From Pseudomonadota bacterium (GTDB lineage: Bacteria; Pseudomonadota; Gammaproteobacteria; Xanthomonadales; Rhodanobacteraceae), in NCBI GenBank assembly GCA_021827205.1, contig JAKAWV010000001.1:124001-188000 (forward strand): a stretch of DNA of 64,000 nt. The letters are read 5' to 3'. This document shows, in pieces, positions 28,040-37,294 of the stretch. The notes beneath the pieces were generated by a model. It was not told the DNA's origin. It saw only the letters and a list, made by a program, of their open reading frames with translations, and did no database searches. Numbering within the stretch: position 1 is the first letter of the stretch; each line of letters opens with the position of its first letter. Made by a program: the position numbers and the translations under genes.

Positions 28040-29368
28040 TTACGCCAACGCCGCGAACGCCTCGCGGGTGAGATTGTGCGGATCGTCCGTGGTGCACAGC
28101 ACGTCGTCCTCGATGCGGATTCCGCCGCAGGGCAGGAACGCCTCGACGCGCGCCCAGTCCACATCGCTGCCGGCGGGCGTGGCGCGCAACGCATCCAGCA
28201 GCATCGGGATGAAATACAGCCCCGGCTCGATGGTCACCACCATGCCGGGCTCCAGCGTACGCGTCAGGCGCAGATACGGGTGCTCGAGCGGTGGCGGCGT
28301 GCGTCCGCCCTCGGGTGTGCTCTGGTGGCCGCCGATATCGTGCACCTGCAGGCCCAGCAAATGGCCCAGCCCGTGCGGCAGAAAGGTGCGCGTGATGCCC
28401 TGCGCGAACGCGGCCTCGGCCGAGCAGCGCACGAGGCCGTGCGCGGCCAGCACGCCGCCGAGCAGGCGATGCGCCTCGATGTGCAACTCGGGGTAGGACT
28501 GCCCGGCGCGCACGTCCAGGCACAAAATCTGCTGCATCTCCTCCATCGTGGCGACCAGCGCGGCGAAGTCGGTATGCGTGTCGGCCGCATAGGTGCGCGT
28601 GATGTCGCTGGCGTAGCCGGCGTACTGGCCGCCGGCGTCGATCAGCAGACTGCGGCGCGACTGCGGCCGTGCGCGTTCCAGGCGCGTGTAGTGCAGCACG
28701 GAGCCGTGCGTGTCCAGACCGATGATGTTGGCGTAGGGCAGCTCGGACTCGCTGAGTCCGGCGGCGGCGAGGTAGGCGATATGGATTTCGAACTCGCTGG
28801 CGCCGGCGTGGAACGCGCGCGCGGCGGCGCGATGGCCACGTGCGCCGATGCGACTGGCGGCGCGCATCAGGGTGATCTCGTAGGGTGTCTTGCAGGCGCG
28901 CGTCCAGTGCAGCCGCGCCAGCAGCGCCGGCGGATTGTTGGGGGCGAGATCGGCGCCAGCCGCACCTTCCTCGCCGAGGATCGCGCTGTGCTCGCCGAGC
29001 ACGCGCTCCAGTTGCAGGCGCGCGGCATTTTCATCGGCCACGGTGATGATATCGAAGTGCTCGACCCAGTAACCCCGCGGCGTTTCCGGCACCACATGCC
29101 AGTAGTCGCGCGGCTGCAGGAAAATCAGGCGCGGTTTGCTGCCGGGCACATGCACGATCCACGAGCCGGGCGTGTCGGTCAACGGCAGCCAGCGCAGGAA
29201 ATGCGGGCTGGCCACGAACGGCGGCGCCTGATCGTCGAGAAAGCGCAGACGCGGCGTGCCGGCGGCGATCAGCAGGCTGTCGTGGCCGCTTGCAGCCAGC
29301 GCGGCATCACTGTCGTGGACCACCTGGGCCAGATGTTGTGCGTAGAGCGAGGCGAGGGCGGCACTCAT
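28040..29368 (-). CDS. pepQ: Xaa-Pro dipeptidase
   Basis: Metallopeptidase of the M24B family that cleaves dipeptides ending in proline, 442 residues, very close to E. coli PepQ (443). The C-terminal pita-bread domain shows the dimetal ligands: Asp pair in DAGGQYAGYASDITRTY, His in LPHGLGHLLGLQVHD, Glu in MVVTIEPGLY and Glu in IRIEDDVL. An N-terminal alpha/beta domain precedes. The ATG at 29368 matches family length; upstream in-frame ATG would add 57 unrelated residues. Cytosolic. Confidence 0.93.
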   Translation of the reverse strand: MSAALASLYAQHLAQVVHDSDAALAASGHDSLLIAAGTPRLRFLDDQAPPFVASPHFLRWLPLTDTPGSWIVHVPGSKPRLIFLQPRDYWHVVPETPRGYWVEHFDIITVADENAARLQLERVLGEHSAILGEEGAAGADLAPNNPPALLARLHWTRACKTPYEITLMRAASRIGARGHRAAARAFHAGASEFEIHIAYLAAAGLSESELPYANIIGLDTHGSVLHYTRLERARPQSRRSLLIDAGGQYAGYASDITRTYAADTHTDFAALVATMEEMQQILCLDVRAGQSYPELHIEAHRLLGGVLAAHGLVRCSAEAAFAQGITRTFLPHGLGHLLGLQVHDIGGHQSTPEGGRTPPPLEHPYLRLTRTLEPGMVVTIEPGLYFIPMLLDALRATPAGSDVDWARVEAFLPCGGIRIEDDVLCTTDDPHNLTREAFAALA

Positions 29369-29477
29369 GGCGAGACTCGTTGGCGACGGAATCCGCGCAG
29401 TGTTGCCGCTCGCCGCACAGGGGGCAAGCGGCGCGGCATCATGGTGCGTGCGCCACGCCACTGCCGATGGCAGGGGC

Positions 29478-29825
29478 TCAGCGCAGCGCGTACTCAGGCT
29501 GCTTGAGCCAGTTGTCCAGCACGCTCTGGTCGGCGTCACTGATGTCGATGATGCGCAGGCCGATCCAGAATTGCCCCGGTGTCACCGCCGTGGACGTCCA
29601 TTGTTCGTGCACGCCGATCTCCAGCGCATGCGCGCGGCCGTCGCTGCCGGGCAGGGTGAAGCCGATCTGGAACAGCGCGTTCTCGCGCAGCCGCCGCGGC
29701 GCGATCAGCATCAGTCCAGTGTTGGACAGGTTGCCGACGCGCCCCAGCGAGGCGCCGTTGAGGCTGTTCTCGACCAGCACCACGCCGCTGATCGGCTTGC
29801 GCTGCGCGCGCCGGTGCTCGTTCAT
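29478..29825 (-). CDS. PilZ-domain protein, putative c-di-GMP receptor
   Basis: A 115-residue single PilZ domain. Both c-di-GMP-binding motifs are present: R5xxxR9 in the N-terminal RRAQRK and NLSNTG (32-37), the (D/N)xSxxG element. This makes ligand binding likely, unlike the degenerate PilZ of type IV pilus systems. Its ATG overlaps the stop of the large DUF1631 gene (ATGA), so the two are translationally coupled and may act together. Confidence 0.85.
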   Translation of the reverse strand: MNEHRRAQRKPISGVVLVENSLNGASLGRVGNLSNTGLMLIAPRRLRENALFQIGFTLPGSDGRAHALEIGVHEQWTSTAVTPGQFWIGLRIIDISDADQSVLDNWLKQPEYALR

Positions 29826-32224
29826 GCCGCGGCTCCGGCGGGGGTCGGTTCGGGGCCGCGTCCGGTGAATTTTTTCAGCGTGTCGACGATGGTGTTCCAG
29901 GCGCGATCGACCAGGCTGGTCTGGGTTTCCGTGACCAGACGGATCTGCCCGCGCACCATGTCGCGCGCCAGCCGCGCCAGCGTGCGCTCTTCGGCGCGCT
30001 GGCCGCGCTGATTGACGAACAGGCAGCGCCCGGTGGCGGGCGAGAACCAGGCCAGCTTGCGGCGCACGGTGTCGCCCTGCTGGTTGCGCTGGAATTCGAA
30101 CCAACTGCCGAAGGGGATGCTTTTGAGGCGCTCCAGCATGCGTTGTTCCTCGGCGTTCAGCGGGGCATCCACCGGCTTGCCGGCGGCCTCGCCAGCGTCT
30201 TCACCAAGGCGTTGGCGTTGCTTGAGCTTGAGCGCCAGCTCGGTTTGCGACACCGGCTCGCCGCTGAAATCGATCACCGGCTGGTCCAGCACTTTGCGCG
30301 CGATCGCCTCGGCATCGGGTGTGTGCAGGCCAACTTGCTGCAGCCCATGTTGGACCTCGGTTTGCAACTTGCCGGTGTCGTCGCCGGGGTTGCGCTGCAG
30401 CAGTGCCTCCACCGTGGCGATGCGCTCGCGGAACACGTCGCTGTCCTCGCCATGACGCAGGATCGCCAGTGCCAGCGCGTCGGTCCAGGCTTGCTCGAGC
30501 AGGGTGCGCACCAGGCTGGACGGGCGCGTGCCGACCAGACGCTGGGCGATGATTTCCTCGGCGCGCGCGCGCGCCGCATCCAGGCGATCGCGACCCTGCG
30601 CGGCCTCGACATGGCGGCGCTCGCTCATCTCGGCGCGACGCGCCAGGGTTTGCATGTGGCGTTCGAGATCCGCGAGCAGATGCACGTACAGGCCCGAGTC
30701 GCCGTCGTAATCGTGCAGCAGGCGCTCGGTCACCGCCTGCATCTTTTGCACCAGCGAGGGATCGGCCTCGCCATCGGCGCTGTCCACCCAGTAGGCGGCG
30801 GTCTCGGTGACCGTGTTCAGCAGCTTGCGCGCCGGATGATTGCGCTGCGAGAAGAACGCGGGATCGTCCAGCGCGGTGCGCAGCAGCGGCACCTGCAGCT
30901 TGCCGAGGAAACGCTGCGCGGCGCCGCCCATGCGCACCTCGCGCTGCAGGTTGTCGAACAGCATCGACACCAGATCGACGGTATCGCGCTGCACCGGTGC
31001 CAGCTGCGGGGTCTTGCCGTCCTTGCTGTAGCGGCGCAACTGGCCCTGCAAATCCTGGCGCAAACGCTGCGTGCTGACGCCGGGCTTGCCGCCGGCGGGC
31101 ATGGGCCGCGCCTGCAGCGCTTGCAGAGCCGCCTGCACCTGTTCGCGACTGGCGTCGGGACCATCACCGCTTTCGTCGACCTGGCCGGTCATGCGTCGAC
31201 GCTGCGCCAGGAGCTCGCGCAAGGTATCGAACAAGGGCATCTCATCGCTGCCCGCCGCTTCGGCGGGCAGACCGTGCTGGCCAACGGCGCCACCGAGTCC
31301 GCCATGGCCGGCGAGGCCGCCGTGATCCGGTGTGGAGCCGGGGTCGGCGTAAGCGTAGCCGCCGCCCAGCATCGGTGTGCCCGGCACCATCGCGCCGCTC
31401 GCGCGTGGCGCGTGGCCCATGGCATCACCTGCGGCGCCCGCACGTGCTGCCGGCGGTGGTGTTGACGTCGCGGGTTCGGCCGGGACACTCGCGCTGGTTT
31501 CACTGGCGCCGCGGCTGTGGCGATACACGATCAAGTTGGGCAGGATGCGGCGCGCGATCAGCAGTTGATTGATCTCGGCATAGAACTGCGCAGCCTCGCC
31601 CAATACGCGCTTCTCGAACAGGCGCCAGCCCAGTATGCGGTGCGCAGTGGGCAGGTCCAGATCGGCCACCGCGCCGCGCAGCGCCAACAGCACGCGCTGC
31701 GGGCCGCAGGGTACGCGTTCGGATTCGAATACGGGCAGTGCGGCCAGCACCGCGAAACGGTGGCCGAGTTCATACAGTTGCTCGCTGGCGCGCACTTCGG
31801 CGCGGCTGGCGACCTCGCGCAGCGCGAGGTCTTCCTCGAACACGTGTTCCTGCATCAACTCAAGTTTGGGGCCGACGCTGCTGGCGGGGGGTGGCTCTGG
31901 CTCGCGGTCGAAGCTGGCGAGGTCGGATTCGATTGCCGCGGCAAAGCGCGGACCGATGTCGGCGCGGCCGCGCTTGACCTCGCGCAGGCTGGCGTAAGCC
32001 AGCTCCTGCTCGGCGTTGTTGCGCGCCTGCTCGGCCAGCTTGAACAGCTGCTGCTCCAGATCATTCAAGGTGCCACGCAGGGCCGGCTCGAAGCGCGCAT
32101 TGAGCGTGTTGCCGAGTTCTTCGAGCACGCCGCGCACGCGCGCGGAGATGTCCGTACGCTCGGCAATGCGCGCTACACCCGCACGCTTGCGTGTCTGCCG
32201 GCGCCTGTCTACGGGCAACGCCAT
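29822..32224 (-). CDS. DUF1631 family protein
   Basis: An 800-residue cytosolic protein. It matches the DUF1631 family found in Pseudomonas and Xanthomonas and sometimes mislabelled thymidine phosphorylase. An N-terminal helical part (about 20-230) is followed by a Pro/Ala/Gly-rich low-complexity linker (about 245-320), then a long mainly helical C-terminal region. A WFEFQRN...RKLAWFSPATGRCLFVNQRGQ segment near the C terminus looks like a degenerate PilZ-type beta barrel. It is coupled to the PilZ gene. Function is unknown; c-di-GMP signalling is inferred from context. Confidence 0.8.
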   Translation of the reverse strand: MALPVDRRRQTRKRAGVARIAERTDISARVRGVLEELGNTLNARFEPALRGTLNDLEQQLFKLAEQARNNAEQELAYASLREVKRGRADIGPRFAAAIESDLASFDREPEPPPASSVGPKLELMQEHVFEEDLALREVASRAEVRASEQLYELGHRFAVLAALPVFESERVPCGPQRVLLALRGAVADLDLPTAHRILGWRLFEKRVLGEAAQFYAEINQLLIARRILPNLIVYRHSRGASETSASVPAEPATSTPPPAARAGAAGDAMGHAPRASGAMVPGTPMLGGGYAYADPGSTPDHGGLAGHGGLGGAVGQHGLPAEAAGSDEMPLFDTLRELLAQRRRMTGQVDESGDGPDASREQVQAALQALQARPMPAGGKPGVSTQRLRQDLQGQLRRYSKDGKTPQLAPVQRDTVDLVSMLFDNLQREVRMGGAAQRFLGKLQVPLLRTALDDPAFFSQRNHPARKLLNTVTETAAYWVDSADGEADPSLVQKMQAVTERLLHDYDGDSGLYVHLLADLERHMQTLARRAEMSERRHVEAAQGRDRLDAARARAEEIIAQRLVGTRPSSLVRTLLEQAWTDALALAILRHGEDSDVFRERIATVEALLQRNPGDDTGKLQTEVQHGLQQVGLHTPDAEAIARKVLDQPVIDFSGEPVSQTELALKLKQRQRLGEDAGEAAGKPVDAPLNAEEQRMLERLKSIPFGSWFEFQRNQQGDTVRRKLAWFSPATGRCLFVNQRGQRAEERTLARLARDMVRGQIRLVTETQTSLVDRAWNTIVDTLKKFTGRGPEPTPAGAAA

Positions 32225-32325
32225 CGACTACCCCTCATGATCCGTCGCGCCTTTATAGCGCGAGCCGGGACGCGCAGCCAGCCAAAAGCCGGCTGCATGC
32301 GGCAGGAAGCAGGTTGTGCGCATCA

Positions 32326-34146
32326 TCAAGGATTCCAGCTCAGCGTCAGCCAGCCCGAGCGTCCCGGGGTGGTGTAGCCGTAGGCGAGGCTGTACGGATG
32401 ATCGGCCAAGTTCTCCAGAAATACGTGTATGGCGAGGCCGTGATCCAGCTTCCAGTCGAAGTGCGCGTTGATCAGGCTGTAGCCGCCCAGGGTGACACCG
32501 CCGTAATCAGCGCTGTTGCTCGCGGCAAACAGTTCCAGCCCGGCGCTGAAGCGCGTGCCGAAGCTGCGATCGAGCTGCACATCGGCCTTGCGCAGCGGAC
32601 GCCGCAGCAGACGCGCTCCGGTCACGGCATTGCGCGCGTCGTCGAGGCTGCCGGAAAAGCGCGTGGTCCAAGGCCCGGCCGTCCAGGTGCTGGTCAACTC
32701 CAGCCCTTCCATCTTGGCGCGGCCGATGTTGATGGCCTGATAGTTCACCCCGGCGAAAGTGATCAGGTCGCTGACACGCGTGCGATAGGCGGCGAGTTTC
32801 AGGTGCAGGTTGTCCAGCGGATGCAGCAGCAGGTCCACCTCGCTGCTGTGCGAGCGCTCCGGACGCAACGCCGGATTGCCGGCGTAGTAGCCGAAATAAC
32901 CCGGCGAGAACTGTTCGCTGAGGCTGGGACTGCGGAAGCCCTGGCCGAAGCTGGCCTCGACGCGCGCCCAGTCGTTGAGGGTATAGCCGGCCGCGGCCGA
33001 ACCGGTGGTGGCGCCGCCGAACACGCTGTTGTAGTCATGGCGCGCGGCCAGTTGCCAGTTCCAGCGCTGCGCCTGACCGTACCAGCCGGCGTAGGCGCCG
33101 AGGTTGTCGCGGCTTTGCGCGTAGGTGTCGGTGTTGTTGCCGGTGTCGCGACTGATGCCGCGCTCGTGCATCCAGTCGACGCCACCGAGCAGTCGCTGGC
33201 CGGGCAGGAAAGTCCACGCCAATTGGTAACCGGCCTGCTGGCGGCGGCTCAGCATCAGGCTTTGGTACGCGGGGGTGTTCAGATCCTCGCGGTCGTAGCC
33301 GAGGCTGATGTGCTGGCTCAGGCTGGGCGTCAGCGCGCCGTCCAGATTCACCCCGGCGGCTTGCTCGATCACATGCGACGTGCCTTGATTGAAATCGACG
33401 TTGGCGTCCGAACGCAGCAGGCTGCCGGACAGCGTTTGCGTGCCGACGCGCCAAGCGCCCTGCGCGGCGAGGTTCTGGTTGCTGTAGCCGTCGGGCTGCG
33501 GGCTGTAGTCGTAATTCAGCGGGTTGGTGGCGGGGAAACCGGCGACGTGGCGCGCGCCGACGATGATGCTGGCGCCGCCCTTCTCGCCCCACTGACCGTA
33601 GCCGGCGCTGCCGGAATAGTCGCCGTAACTGCCTCCGCGCAGCGCGGCATGCGGGCCATCGAGCTTGCGCGTGAAGATCTGGATCACGCCGCCGATGGCG
33701 TCCGCACCCCACTGCGCGGCGCGCGGGCCGCGCACGATCTCGATGCGCTGCACCGCATCCAGCGGCAGTTGTTCCCAGGCGAAGGCACCGGTGTTGGCCG
33801 AGGCCACACGCACACCATCGACCAGCACCAGCACCTGGTTGGAGTTGGTGCCGCGCAGGAATACCGAGGTCTGCTCGCCCGGTCCGCCGGTGCGCGCGAT
33901 GTCGATGCCGGCCTCGCGGCGCAGCAGGTCGATCAGATCGGGTGCGCCGCTGGCGCTGATCTCGGCGCGCGTGATCACGCTGACATCGGCGAGGCTGGCG
34001 TCCACCGTTTGCGCGATGCGCGCGGCGGTGACGACGATTTCGGGCAGATGGCCGACGCTGCTGGCATCGGCCGGCGCGGCGGCGCGTGCCACCGCGGGGG
34101 ACAGCGCCAGCGCGAGGCAGGCGACGAGCAGGAACTTGCAGGACAT
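32326..34146 (-). CDS. btuB: TonB-dependent vitamin B12 receptor
   Basis: Outer-membrane cobalamin transporter of 606 residues. A signal peptide (about 1-22) is followed by TonB box EIVVTA at 36-41, a plug domain with SVFLRGTNSNQVLVLVDGVR and a 22-strand barrel ending LTLSWNP. The last residue is Pro-adjacent aromatic as common for BtuB-like proteins. Identity as BtuB is strongly supported by the cobalamin riboswitch directly upstream. The ATG at 34146 has GGAG nearby (GGAGTCTCCTC). No other B12 uptake gene is in the window. Confidence 0.93.
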   Translation of the reverse strand: MSCKFLLVACLALALSPAVARAAAPADASSVGHLPEIVVTAARIAQTVDASLADVSVITRAEISASGAPDLIDLLRREAGIDIARTGGPGEQTSVFLRGTNSNQVLVLVDGVRVASANTGAFAWEQLPLDAVQRIEIVRGPRAAQWGADAIGGVIQIFTRKLDGPHAALRGGSYGDYSGSAGYGQWGEKGGASIIVGARHVAGFPATNPLNYDYSPQPDGYSNQNLAAQGAWRVGTQTLSGSLLRSDANVDFNQGTSHVIEQAAGVNLDGALTPSLSQHISLGYDREDLNTPAYQSLMLSRRQQAGYQLAWTFLPGQRLLGGVDWMHERGISRDTGNNTDTYAQSRDNLGAYAGWYGQAQRWNWQLAARHDYNSVFGGATTGSAAAGYTLNDWARVEASFGQGFRSPSLSEQFSPGYFGYYAGNPALRPERSHSSEVDLLLHPLDNLHLKLAAYRTRVSDLITFAGVNYQAINIGRAKMEGLELTSTWTAGPWTTRFSGSLDDARNAVTGARLLRRPLRKADVQLDRSFGTRFSAGLELFAASNSADYGGVTLGGYSLINAHFDWKLDHGLAIHVFLENLADHPYSLAYGYTTPGRSGWLTLSWNP

Positions 34147-34282
34147 GAGGAGACTCCGGACGCTCACCCGCGAGCCAGGCAAGGGGGGAGGGTCGGAGGC
34201 ACGCGGCCGGCGCGCGGCGCGCGGGCCGTCGCCCGCCGCGACGCCTGGAAGCGCGCACCGCGTGGATGATGTCCACGGCGCG

Positions 34283-34471
34283 CGCCCGAGGCCGGTCTCC
34301 GGGCTTGCAGGGGCGGATCGCTCCGCGTGCCGATCGCCTTCCCACGCTCGCGCGCAGTGGCTGTGTGATCGGTGTTGACCTGCTTACCGTTGCGGGGGCA
34401 GCGCCGGAATTGCACCGGCTTCCCGTTTCACCCCGCGCGCAAGTGCTGCACTCGCGCGGGACACCTCGAGG
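34283..34471 (-). ncRNA. Cobalamin (AdoCbl-class) riboswitch upstream of btuB
   Basis: Read on the minus strand, the conserved core is clear: GGGTGAAACGGGAAGCCGGTG, then TTCCGGCGCTGCCCCCGCAA, CGGTAA, a CAC..AGCCACTG segment, GGGAAGG and GCCCGGAGACCGGCC. These are the standard landmarks of the cobalamin riboswitch. Between the aptamer and btuB (34147-34282) are GC-rich hairpins, including GCGGGC-CGTC-GCCCGC at 34221-34236, without a T-run; control is therefore more likely through translation. B12 binding should repress btuB. Confidence 0.95.
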
Positions 34472-34477
34472 ACGCGC

Positions 34478-34506
34478 AGTGTACGCGACGCGGGGGTCGC
34501 TGTCAC
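34478..34506 (-). promoter_or_regulatory. Sigma-70-type promoter of the btuB riboswitch transcript
   Basis: On the minus strand a -35 box GTGACA (34501-34506) and a -10 box TACACT (34478-34483) are separated by exactly 17 bp. Transcription would begin near 34471, at the first bases of the aptamer. The match is 5/6 and 4/6 to consensus. Confidence 0.65.
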
Positions 34507-34515
34507 AGCGCCGGA

Positions 34516-34689
34516 TCAGTCGTCCTCGCGTTGTGGCTGATGATCGTCATGGCCGCGCGCGCGCAGGTGGATCGGCCGGCAGCAGACGGCGCAGTCGATG
34601 ACCTGCGACTCGTCGGCCTCGGCCTCGATCGGCGCCTCGAAGGTCTCGCCGCAATACGGGCAATGCAGGCTGATCCAGGTTGCACTCAT
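34516..34689 (-). CDS. CPXCG-motif cysteine-rich small protein
   Basis: A 57-residue protein of the Cys_rich_CPXCG family. Cys10-PY-Cys13-G is the CPxCG signature, and Cys33..Cys36-Cys37 supply the second half of a probable zinc ribbon. The C terminus is His/Asp/Glu-rich (HDDHQPQREDD). Its ATG overlaps the hemW stop (ATGA), so it is the last gene of the hemW-containing operon. Function is unknown; metal binding is inferred from the cysteines. It is easily missed because of its size. Confidence 0.85.
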   Translation of the reverse strand: MSATWISLHCPYCGETFEAPIEAEADESQVIDCAVCCRPIHLRARGHDDHQPQREDD

Positions 34690-35864
34690 GGCAGAAAGCG
34701 CTGCAGCAGATCGTTGAGATAGCGCAGGCCCAGCGGCGTGGCGCGCAGGATGTCGGCGTCCTCCGCCAGCAGACCCTCGCGGCGCGCTCGCGTCAGCGAC
34801 GCGGCGATGTCGTCTAGCGTCAGACCGGTGCGCGCGGCGAAACTGGCGGCTGCCACGCCCTCGTTCAGGCGCAGCGCGTTGAGCATGAACTCGAACGGCA
34901 GTTCGGCGCGCGTGATCATGGCGCTGGATTCGAGACGTTTGGCGGACGCGGCATGCGCCATGTACAGCGCGGGATTCTTGCGCTTGGCACGGCGCAGGAT
35001 GCGGCCTTCACCGAAGCTCAGTTTGGCGTGGGCGCCGGCGCCAAGGCCGAGGTAATCGCCGAAGGTCCAGTAGATACAGTTGTGCTGCGCCTGCCGGTTG
35101 GGCAGAGCGTAGGCCGAGACCTCGTATTGCACGTAGCCGGCTGCGGCCAGGCGCGCCTGACAGGCCTCCTGCATGCGCCACGCGGCATCGCTGTCGGGCA
35201 GTGGCGGCGGCGTGCGCGCGAACGGCGTGCCCGGCTCCAGGGTGAGCTGGTAGTGCGAGATGTGCGTCGGCTGCAGCGCCAGCGCGCGCTCGATGTCGTC
35301 CAGCGCGGCGGCGAGTGTTTGCGTGGGCAGCGCGTACATCAGATCGAGGTTGATGTTGGCGAAGCCGGCGCTGCGCGCTTCGTCCATGGCGATGAGGATT
35401 TCGCCGTGACGATGGATGCGGCCCAGCGCTTCGAGCTGCGTGTCGGCGAACGACTGCACGCCCAGCGACAGGCGATTGACGCCGGCGGCGCGATAGGCGG
35501 CGAAGCGCCCATGCTCGACCGTGCCGGGGTTGGCTTCGAGCGTGATTTCGGCGCCCGCGGCGATATCCAGGCGCGCGGCGAGGCCCTCCAGCAGGCGCGC
35601 GATGGCAGCATCCGGGAACAGGCTGGGCGTACCGCCACCAAAGAAGATCGTCTCGATGCGGCGCCCGTCCAGCGCCGCGCCGCAGTCGCGCCGATCGGCG
35701 TCGAGATCGACCAGCAGCGCGTCGACGTAAGCCTCGAATGGCGGTGTCGTGCGCGGCGCGTGGCTGTTGAAATCGCAGTACGGACACTTGCGCACGCACC
35801 ATGGCAGGTGCACGTAAAGTCCCAGCGGAATGGCGCGGTTCACGGCGCGCGGCGCGGAGGCCAT
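34686..35864 (-). CDS. hemW: Radical SAM haem chaperone HemW
   Basis: About 392 residues. The radical SAM cluster motif C23VRKC27PYC30DF is intact, followed by [25 protein letters not shown] and [14 protein letters not shown]. The CxxxCxxCDF motif and the HemW C-terminal domain distinguish it from coproporphyrinogen oxidase HemN, with which it is often confused. It binds haem and helps insert it into respiratory enzymes, relevant to the bd oxidase and cytochrome c4 nearby. The ATG overlaps rdgB by 25 nt; a GTG at 35843 overlapping the rdgB stop is an equally possible start. Confidence 0.92.
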   Translation of the reverse strand: MASAPRAVNRAIPLGLYVHLPWCVRKCPYCDFNSHAPRTTPPFEAYVDALLVDLDADRRDCGAALDGRRIETIFFGGGTPSLFPDAAIARLLEGLAARLDIAAGAEITLEANPGTVEHGRFAAYRAAGVNRLSLGVQSFADTQLEALGRIHRHGEILIAMDEARSAGFANINLDLMYALPTQTLAAALDDIERALALQPTHISHYQLTLEPGTPFARTPPPLPDSDAAWRMQEACQARLAAAGYVQYEVSAYALPNRQAQHNCIYWTFGDYLGLGAGAHAKLSFGEGRILRRAKRKNPALYMAHAASAKRLESSAMITRAELPFEFMLNALRLNEGVAAASFAARTGLTLDDIAASLTRARREGLLAEDADILRATPLGLRYLNDLLQRFLP

Positions 35865-36439
35865 TGCGCGCGCAGCGCGGCGCAGGCGCGTGCGCGATGG
35901 CTGATGTGGTTCTTCAGCGCAGCGTCGAGTTCTGCGGCCGCAACGCCGCGCGCGGCATCCAGAAACACAGGGTCGTAGCCGAAGCCGCCGCTGCCGCGCG
36001 GCGCATGCAGAATGCTGCCGCTCCAGCGGCCTTCGCCGAGCAGCGGCAACGGGTCGTCGGCGTGGCGCACCAGCGCCAGCACGCACACGAACTGCGCGCC
36101 ACGTCCGCCGTTCGGCACATCGCGCAACGCGTCGAGCAGGCGCGCGATGTTGGCCGTGCTGTCGCCATGGTGGCCGGCGTAACGCGCCGAGTAAATGCCG
36201 GGCGCGCCGCCCAGCGCGTCCACGCACAGGCCGGAATCGTCGGCTAGCGCCGGCAGCCTGCTGCAGCGTGCAGCATGGCGCGCCTTGAGCAGCGCATTCT
36301 CGACAAAACTCAAACCTGTTTCCTCAACATCATCGATGCCCAGCGTCGATTGCGCCACCAGTTCGATGTCGCTGCCTTGCAGCAGCGCGTCGAATTCCGC
36401 CAGTTTGCCGGGATTGCTGCTGGCCAGGACGATTTTCAT
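35840..36439 (-). CDS. rdgB: Non-canonical purine NTP pyrophosphatase (XTP/dITP diphosphatase)
   Basis: House-cleaning enzyme that hydrolyses dITP, XTP and ITP to monophosphates, 199 residues. N-terminal [15 protein letters not shown] binds the triphosphate, and [11 protein letters not shown] plus [10 protein letters not shown] are family signatures. FGYDPVF and SHRARA complete the active site. The ATG at 36439 matches the family; a longer in-frame version would extend into the rph intergenic region. Order rph-rdgB-hemW is conserved in gammaproteobacteria. Confidence 0.95.
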   Translation of the reverse strand: MKIVLASSNPGKLAEFDALLQGSDIELVAQSTLGIDDVEETGLSFVENALLKARHAARCSRLPALADDSGLCVDALGGAPGIYSARYAGHHGDSTANIARLLDALRDVPNGGRGAQFVCVLALVRHADDPLPLLGEGRWSGSILHAPRGSGGFGYDPVFLDAARGVAAAELDAALKNHISHRARACAALRAQWPPRRAP

Positions 36440-36497
36440 AGTGAGTAGCCGGCGAGATGTTGCTATCGTTTCCCGGTTATCGGTGAGCGGCTCCAAC

Positions 36498-37226
36498 TCA
36501 CCCGGCCAGCGCCGCACGCTGCGCGGTAATGATCTCGCTGATGCCCTTGCCGGCGAGATCAAGCAGCAGGTCGAGTTCCGCGCGACGGAAGGCGTGACCC
36601 TCGGCGGTGCCCTGGATCTCGATGATGCCGCCGGCGTCGTTCATCACCACGTTCATGTCGGTATCGCAGGTGCTGTCCTCGGCGTAATCCAGATCCAGCA
36701 CCGGCACGCCGCGCCACAGGCCTACCGATACCGCCGCGACCGCGCCGTGCAGTGGATCGCGCTTGATGGTGCCGCGCTTGAGCAGCCCCGCCACGGCGTC
36801 AGCCAACGCCACGAAGGCGCCGCTGATCGCCGCGCAACGCGTGCCGCCGTCGGCCTGCAGCACATCGCAATCGAGTGTGATCACGCGCTCGCCCAGTGCC
36901 TGGCGATCGACGCAGGCGCGCAGGCTGCGTCCGATCAGGCGCTGGATCTCCTGCGTGCGCCCGCCCTGCTGACCGCGCGCGGCCTCGCGCTGGCTGCGCT
37001 CGTGCGTGGCGCGCGGCAGCATGCCGTATTCGGCGGTCACCCAGCCCTCGCCCTTGCCGCGCAGCCACGCCGGGATGCGCTCCTCGACGCTGGCGGTGCA
37101 CAGCACGCGCGTGTCGCCCATGCTCACCAGCACCGAACCCTCGGCGTGGCGCGTGTAGCCGCGCTCGAAGCGCGGCGCGCGCAGGGTGTCGGCATCGCGG
37201 CCGCTGGGACGTGGCACTGGGTTCAT
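36498..37226 (-). CDS. rph: Ribonuclease PH
   Basis: Phosphorolytic 3'-5' exoribonuclease that trims tRNA 3' ends, 242 residues. N-terminal [16 protein letters not shown], then [35 protein letters not shown] and RSLRACVD are typical; the phosphate-binding region and [18 protein letters not shown] follow. ATG 37226 gives the family N terminus. It is divergent from yicC across about 70 nt, a conserved arrangement (rph/yicC) also in E. coli. Confidence 0.95.
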   Translation of the reverse strand: MNPVPRPSGRDADTLRAPRFERGYTRHAEGSVLVSMGDTRVLCTASVEERIPAWLRGKGEGWVTAEYGMLPRATHERSQREAARGQQGGRTQEIQRLIGRSLRACVDRQALGERVITLDCDVLQADGGTRCAAISGAFVALADAVAGLLKRGTIKRDPLHGAVAAVSVGLWRGVPVLDLDYAEDSTCDTDMNVVMNDAGGIIEIQGTAEGHAFRRAELDLLLDLAGKGISEIITAQRAALAG

Positions 37227-37294
37227 GGGCTGCATTTGGGAATCCGGGGCCGGCGAGCTTACCATTGGCCTCTTTCGCCGCCGCCGGAATGCGC

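Noticed and set aside
32191-34269. 692-codon open frame antisense to btuB
   Set aside because: The btuB reading is strongly supported by TonB box, plug motifs and riboswitch; the antisense frame has none.
34261-34277. CGTGGA/TCCACG hairpin just after the cobalamin aptamer as a terminator
   Set aside because: The stem is only 6 bp and no T-run follows on the minus strand; it may still be part of the expression platform.
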